DNA of 10,385 nucleotides from Candidatus Opitulatrix roisinitermitis. GTDB lineage: Bacteria > Actinomycetota > Actinomycetes > Actinomycetales > Bifidobacteriaceae. Below the pieces are notes generated by a model, which saw only the letters and a program-made list of their open reading frames with translations, was not told the DNA's origin and ran no database searches. Of the stretch, positions 6,605 to 10,385 are shown one piece after another. Location of the stretch: assembly GCA_031288055.1 (NCBI GenBank), contig JAITSD010000020.1, forward strand, positions 1 through 10,385. Direction: 5' to 3'. Both the position numbers and the translations under genes were made by a program. How positions within the stretch are numbered: the first letter of the stretch is position 1; every line of letters begins with the position of its first letter.

Positions 6605-8114
6605 TTTAATTGTTATAGATAATTTAGATTCTACTGATAATTATAGACGGACAAGATTTCTAAAAAATATTTTTAATCAAACTCATAAAAATATAAAGAC
6701 TAAATTTATTAAACCAGATAGCGATTTTATAATTAAATTGAATCAACTTTTAAATAATATACAATCAGACTATATAGCTTTTCTAAAAATTACTGATACT
6801 TTTTCAAGTACTTATTTTGAGCAATTGTTTAAAGTTATATCTCAAAATGGCGATAATGTGGTTATACCGCGTTGGGCTGTGGCTAATGAATATAATATTG
6901 ATGGTCAATACTTTGCTCAAATGCCTTTTCCAAAAGTTCAATCAAATAATTTTTTAACTTATCGTGAACTGCTATTATCAGATAATATGCCTAATATTAT
7001 TAACACAAATATATTATTTTTACCAGCTTTATTTAGTAAAAATAGTTTGCAGTCTGGCTTTGATACAGATTATGACAGTCTGGCATTTTGGAAAAAATTA
7101 GTCGATTTAGCCAAAATAAAACCAATTAAGTTAGTTGGTAATAGTGCTTTAATAACTTTTCGAAACCTTTTACCAAACTCTGTTTTACCAATACCTAAAT
7201 CATTGACTTGGTATGAAAAATTGTCTAGTGCAAAGCAGGCTTTAAAGGCTTTTTTAATATCAATTTGGCATTTGTTAAAATTTGATAATTTATCTAATAA
7301 TAAAATTAGTTCAGGTAAAATAGAACTTTATCAAGCGGCTAAAGATAGAAATTATCAAGTCAATAATTTTGGTGATATTTTAACTGGAGCTTTGGTGGAA
7401 AAGTTTTTTGGACAGAAGTTAGAATATGCCCCGCCTCTTTATGCCAATATGGCTGGAGCTGGTTCAATGCTAGAGAGATTGATTTGTCAAAAACAAAATA
7501 ATAAACCGATTGTTTGGGGTTCAGGATTTATTTTGGATGATATTTCTAAGGTTGATTATAATCAAGCTCATTTTGTTTTAGTTAGAGGTCGAGAAACTTT
7601 ACAGCGTATTAGTAATATTCCGCCCGATATTACAATTGCTTTAGGTGATCCAGGATTAATTGTTGATAAAATAGTTCCCAGATTAAAAAATAGTAAATAT
7701 AGAATTGGTATTGTGCCTCACGCTAGTGAAATTAATTTACCAGTTGTGAAACTTTTAGCTCAAATACATGATGTTAAAATAATTAATCCAGTGGGCACTG
7801 TGGAGAAAGTTTTACAACAAATTGCTAGTTGCCAGTATATTTTATCATCGTCTTTACACGGTCTTATAGCAGCAGATGCTTATTCAATGCCTAATATTCA
7901 TTTATTTTTGTCGGATAAATTACATGGGGGCATTTATAAGTTCGTTGATTATTATTCGGTATTTCCAACTAAACGTCATTTTACAGTTAGCTTTGAAGAT
8001 ATAATAAATAAGTCAGCTGATGAACTTGTGAAGTTGGTTACAAAAAATTATGTAAAGCCTAGTAATTTACAAAAATTGAAAAGTAATATTATAAAAAGTT
8101 TTCCTAAAACATAA
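6594..8114 (+). CDS. Two-domain surface glycan protein: degenerate GT2-like domain plus polysaccharide pyruvyl transferase
   Basis: The C-terminal part (about residues 240-480) is a polysaccharide pyruvyl transferase domain, recognised by VNNFGDILTGALV (256-268), IVWGSGF (306-312), VRGRET (330-335), IALGDPGLIVD (348-358), and the late SSSLHGLIAADAYSMPNI (418-435). These enzymes transfer pyruvyl from phosphoenolpyruvate to a sugar, adding an acidic ketal to extracellular or wall-linked polysaccharide. The first ~190 residues resemble a GT-A/GT2 glycosyltransferase: a beta-strand start ISLIVIDN, FNQTHKNIK (27-35), SDYIAFLKITDTF (58-70) and a GT2-like end SLAFWKKLVDL (162-172). However, the usual DxD (as in FLDADD) reads FLKITD, so this half is probably not catalytic. 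A linker with a weakly hydrophobic segment (about 215-229) separates the halves. No signal peptide is seen, so it is likely cytosolic or membrane-peripheral. It is coupled to tpiA by an 11-base overlap and followed 10 bases later by a glycosyltransferase gene. Confidence 0.83.
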   Translation: MTISLIVIDNLDSTDNYRRTRFLKNIFNQTHKNIKTKFIKPDSDFIIKLNQLLNNIQSDYIAFLKITDTFSSTYFEQLFKVISQNGDNVVIPRWAVANEYNIDGQYFAQMPFPKVQSNNFLTYRELLLSDNMPNIINTNILFLPALFSKNSLQSGFDTDYDSLAFWKKLVDLAKIKPIKLVGNSALITFRNLLPNSVLPIPKSLTWYEKLSSAKQALKAFLISIWHLLKFDNLSNNKISSGKIELYQAAKDRNYQVNNFGDILTGALVEKFFGQKLEYAPPLYANMAGAGSMLERLICQKQNNKPIVWGSGFILDDISKVDYNQAHFVLVRGRETLQRISNIPPDITIALGDPGLIVDKIVPRLKNSKYRIGIVPHASEINLPVVKLLAQIHDVKIINPVGTVEKVLQQIASCQYILSSSLHGLIAADAYSMPNIHLFLSDKLHGGIYKFVDYYSVFPTKRHFTVSFEDIINKSADELVKLVTKNYVKPSNLQKLKSNIIKSFPKT

Positions 8115-8124
8115 AGTTAAAATT

Positions 8125-9309
8125 ATGTTAAAGCCGCAGATAAAGTCTAAAAAAATAGTTTTTATAGGACCAAATTTCTACGCTATTGGGGGTGTGGAAG
8201 AGGCCACAATTAGCTTAGCTGAAGCTTTGGTTAAATTAGGTCATAATGTGACACTTTTAAGTATTAAACAAGCTGGAGATAGGGTTTTCCCTAAAGGTGT
8301 TAAAGTTTTGCGGTTTTATTTAGAGGATGATAAATCTTTTCGTGGTAAATTAAAATTAAAATTGCATAGATCAAATAAATGGTATAAAGAACTTTTAGTT
8401 GATTCATATATTAGAAATTTACTTCAACCATATGGTTTATATAGATTAAAGAAGTGGCTGGCTAAAAATAAAGCTGATGCTGTGGTAACTGTTAGAGAAA
8501 GTTTTCATCCCATATTATATAAATGCCAAAATAAAGAGCTTGTTAATAAATTATATTATTTTCATATAAGACCAGATACTACCAAAACTGTTGTGCCTAT
8601 AATAGATAAAGTTTTACAAAATTATAAATTAGAAAATGCTTTATTTATTACAGAATCAGTGCGGCAATTTGTTAAAAATAACCTAGGTTATGACAATTAT
8701 CAAGCCTATACTATTATGGGGAATACCATTTCAGTTAAAGGTATTATTGATAGACAGCAAATAAAAGTCATTTCTAAAGGGCATGTTTTACAGGGTTGTA
8801 TTTTAACTCGTTTTTCACCAGGTAAAGAGAAAGATTTGGCTAATATAATAAATGGTGCTAAATATATAAAGGCTAAAGCCGCAAAGAAAATAATTATAAA
8901 TGTTTATGGTTCTGGTTCTTTAAAAAAATCTTTTGAACAAGAAGTCATAAAACAAAAATTAACTGATATTTTACATTTTCATCCCACAGCACCAACTAGT
9001 TATGAGGCTATTGCTAATTGCGATTTTGTAATTGATTTTTCTAATGAGCAGGGTTTTGGTATGGTATATATTGAGAGTATTTTACAAGGTAAACCAGTGT
9101 TAGCCACGAAAAATACTGGGTCACAAGAAGTTCTACGCGGTTTAGAAAATTATATATATAATAATCATTCAGATATGTTAAATAAGATTTTGGCTTTGCC
9201 GGATTTAACTAAAAGTAATTTACAACAAGCTTATGATATAATTTATAAAAAATATAGCCCTGAAGTCGTGGCAAAGCGTTTTTTAGATATTTTTGCTGAT
9301 AAAATATAG
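8125..9309 (+). CDS. Glycosyltransferase family 4 (GT-B fold)
   Basis: This 394-residue retaining glycosyltransferase has the two Rossmann-like halves of GT4. The acceptor-side N-terminus contains IVFIGPNFYAIGGVEEATIS (11-30) and ALVKLGHNVTLLS (34-46). The donor-side C-terminus contains LTRFSPGKEKDL (227-238, the conserved Arg and Lys that hold the donor phosphates), INVYGSGSLKK (258-268), FHPTAPTSY (285-293), and QGFGMVYIESILQGKPVLAT (309-328). E317 is the second Glu of the EX7E motif; the first position is Gln309, with a Glu one residue earlier. The N-terminal half has a basic, Lys-rich region (67-90) that could meet a phospholipid surface. It probably adds a sugar, perhaps from UDP-glucose made by the upstream enzyme, to a lipid-linked glycan; donor and acceptor cannot be read from sequence. 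It begins 10 bases after the pyruvyl transferase gene with only a weak AAAG before the ATG, and ends 2 bases before ftsE. Confidence 0.88.
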   Translation: MLKPQIKSKKIVFIGPNFYAIGGVEEATISLAEALVKLGHNVTLLSIKQAGDRVFPKGVKVLRFYLEDDKSFRGKLKLKLHRSNKWYKELLVDSYIRNLLQPYGLYRLKKWLAKNKADAVVTVRESFHPILYKCQNKELVNKLYYFHIRPDTTKTVVPIIDKVLQNYKLENALFITESVRQFVKNNLGYDNYQAYTIMGNTISVKGIIDRQQIKVISKGHVLQGCILTRFSPGKEKDLANIINGAKYIKAKAAKKIIINVYGSGSLKKSFEQEVIKQKLTDILHFHPTAPTSYEAIANCDFVIDFSNEQGFGMVYIESILQGKPVLATKNTGSQEVLRGLENYIYNNHSDMLNKILALPDLTKSNLQQAYDIIYKKYSPEVVAKRFLDIFADKI

Positions 9310-9311
9310 GT

Positions 9312-10037
9312 ATGATATCTTTTGATAATGTCACAAAAATATATCAACAAGGAGCTAAACCTGCTTTAGATAGTGTAACTTTTAATATCGCTAAGGGGGA
9401 ATTTGTTTTTTTAGTGGGCTCATCGGGTTCAGGTAAATCAACTCTTATATCTCTAATTTTGCGGGAACTTAGACCAGATATAGGTGAGATTTTTGTGGCT
9501 GGTAAAGATTTACAGGCGATTTCTAATATGAGGGTGCCTAAGTTTAGGCGTCTCTTGGGCGTAGTTTTTCAGGGTTTTAGATTATTGCCATCTAAAACAG
9601 TTTATGAAAATGTGGCCTTTGCTTTAGAGGTTATTGGTTCATCTAAAGCTACAATTTCCAATTTAGTGCCTTTAGCTTTAAAAACGGTTGGTTTAGAGGA
9701 TAAAGAAACCCGTATGCCACATGAACTTTCAGGCGGTGAACAGCAAAGGGCGTCTATAGCTAGGGCTATAGTTAATAAACCACCAATTTTATTAGCTGAT
9801 GAACCAACTGGTAATTTAGACCCTACAACTTCAACTGAAATTATGAAGGTTTTAAAACAGGTTAATGCTAATGGTACAACTATTTTAATGGCCACACATA
9901 ACGAGGATATAGTTAATCAAGAAAGACGACGAGTTTTGGAGTTGTCTGGCGGTAAATTAGTTCGTGACGAGTTGGGTGGTACTTATGATTCATCTGTGGA
10001 ATATAATAAATTACATAAAAAAGGTCAAAGGAAATGA
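9312..10037 (+). CDS. ftsE: Cell division ATP-binding protein FtsE
   Basis: FtsE is the ABC ATPase that pairs with FtsX at the divisome to activate peptidoglycan hydrolases outside the cell. All ABC elements are present in 241 residues: Walker A GSSGSGKST (36-44), Q-loop Gln87, signature LSGGEQQR (139-146), Walker B with DEPTGNLD (163-170) and the switch His196. The FtsE-specific stretch RLLPSKTVYENVAFALEVIG (90-109) is intact. The residue after the Q-loop Gln, usually Asp in FtsE (FQDFRLLP), is Gly88 here. The C-terminal extension past 205 is about the length seen in actinobacterial FtsE. The Shine-Dalgarno is poor (AGG at 9308-9310, too near the ATG), and the gene starts 2 bases after the glycosyltransferase, so its translation may depend on that gene. 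Actinobacteria usually have prfB just upstream; here the glycan genes take that place. The ftsX start overlaps the stop as ATGA. Confidence 0.97.
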   Translation: MISFDNVTKIYQQGAKPALDSVTFNIAKGEFVFLVGSSGSGKSTLISLILRELRPDIGEIFVAGKDLQAISNMRVPKFRRLLGVVFQGFRLLPSKTVYENVAFALEVIGSSKATISNLVPLALKTVGLEDKETRMPHELSGGEQQRASIARAIVNKPPILLADEPTGNLDPTTSTEIMKVLKQVNANGTTILMATHNEDIVNQERRRVLELSGGKLVRDELGGTYDSSVEYNKLHKKGQRK

Positions 10038-10385
10038 GATTTAGATTTGCTTTATCACAAGCTGGTATAGGCTTAAAAAGAAATTTATCAATTGTTATAT
10101 CAGTTATAATTGTGACTTTTATTTCCTTATCGTTTGTAGGGGCGTCAATTCTTTTACAAATGCAAATAGTTCAAGCTAAAGGGCAATGGTATGACAAAGT
10201 TGAAGTTAGTGTTTATATGTGTCCAAATGGACAAAGTTCTTCGTTGAATTGTTCATCGGAAGTTGAAGCTACTCAAGAGGAAATTGATGACGTTACAAAA
10301 ACTATTCACGAACAGTTGTCTGATGATGTTCAATCAGTTTATGTGGAAGGTAAAAATGAGGTTTTTCAAGAGTTTGCTAAAATAA
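10034..10385 (+). CDS. ftsX: Cell division protein FtsX, N-terminal part (cut by the window end)
   Basis: The ATG at 10034 overlaps the ftsE stop (ATGA), with AAGG at 10021-10024, 9 bases before it. The 117 visible codons match the actinobacterial FtsX N-terminus: a basic cytoplasmic MRFRFALSQAGIGLKRN (1-17), a first membrane segment (about 18-43), LQMQIVQAKGQWYDKVEVSVY (41-61), then the start of the large extracellular loop. That loop carries a pair of cysteines (C63 and C73 in CPNGQSSSLNC), as in other actinobacterial FtsX proteins, where a disulfide is expected. Family members have four membrane segments and about 300 residues; the remainder lies outside the window, so intactness cannot be judged. 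FtsX transmits FtsE ATP hydrolysis to a NlpC/P60 or CHAP hydrolase. Confidence 0.95.
   Translation, partial: MRFRFALSQAGIGLKRNLSIVISVIIVTFISLSFVGASILLQMQIVQAKGQWYDKVEVSVYMCPNGQSSSLNCSSEVEATQEEIDDVTKTIHEQLSDDVQSVYVEGKNEVFQEFAKI

Noticed and set aside
9602..9895. Open reading frame of 97 codons on the minus strand
   Set aside because: It lies wholly inside ftsE opposite the conserved ABC motifs and has no ribosome binding site of note.

Overview
The window is a short-intergenic, single-strand stretch of an AT-rich bacterial chromosome (by eye about one third G+C, with A/T favoured at third codon positions). All ten genes I support read on the + strand. The first (Nif3 family) and last (FtsX) run off the window edges. 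The FtsE/FtsX pair, the 555-residue glucose-6-phosphate isomerase, the 267-residue triosephosphate isomerase and the eukaryotic-like (UGP2/Ugp1-type) UDP-glucose pyrophosphorylase look actinobacterial, and most like Bifidobacteriaceae or relatives. That phylum is usually G+C-rich, so my inference is a low-G+C, possibly genome-reduced or host-associated actinobacterium (for instance something like the protist symbiont Ancillula). The phylum is inferred from remembered family features, not from a search.

Layout: 1-731, 3' part of a Nif3-family dinuclear-metal protein; 771-1475, PnuC-type nicotinamide riboside/NMN transporter; 1496-2566, PerM/AI-2E-family membrane protein; 2535-2993, an unrecognised basic 152-residue protein starting inside the preceding gene; 3035-4702, pgi; 4692-5804, UDP-glucose pyrophosphorylase lacking the usual C-terminal domain; 5801-6604, tpiA; 6594-8114, a two-domain protein with a degenerate GT2-like N-terminus and a polysaccharide pyruvyl transferase C-terminus; 8125-9309, a GT4 glycosyltransferase; 9312-10037, ftsE; 10034-10385, 5' part of ftsX.

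The genes from pgi to ftsX overlap or are separated by at most about 10 bases, which suggests one translationally coupled transcription unit. The longest non-coding gaps are about 40 bases (732-770 and 2994-3034). I saw no convincing terminator, tRNA, rRNA, CRISPR array, insertion sequence or riboswitch.

Functionally, the middle block joins central sugar metabolism (Pgi, Tpi) to nucleotide-sugar supply (UDP-glucose) and then to two enzymes for an extracellular glycan, one of which probably uses phosphoenolpyruvate. The block runs straight into FtsEX, which couples division to peptidoglycan hydrolysis. Nothing here amounts to a demonstrably new system. The points most worth checking are the short UDP-glucose pyrophosphorylase with an altered nucleotide-binding loop, a Trp-to-Ser change in the loop-6 hinge of triosephosphate isomerase, the GT2-like/pyruvyl transferase fusion, and the unidentified small protein.
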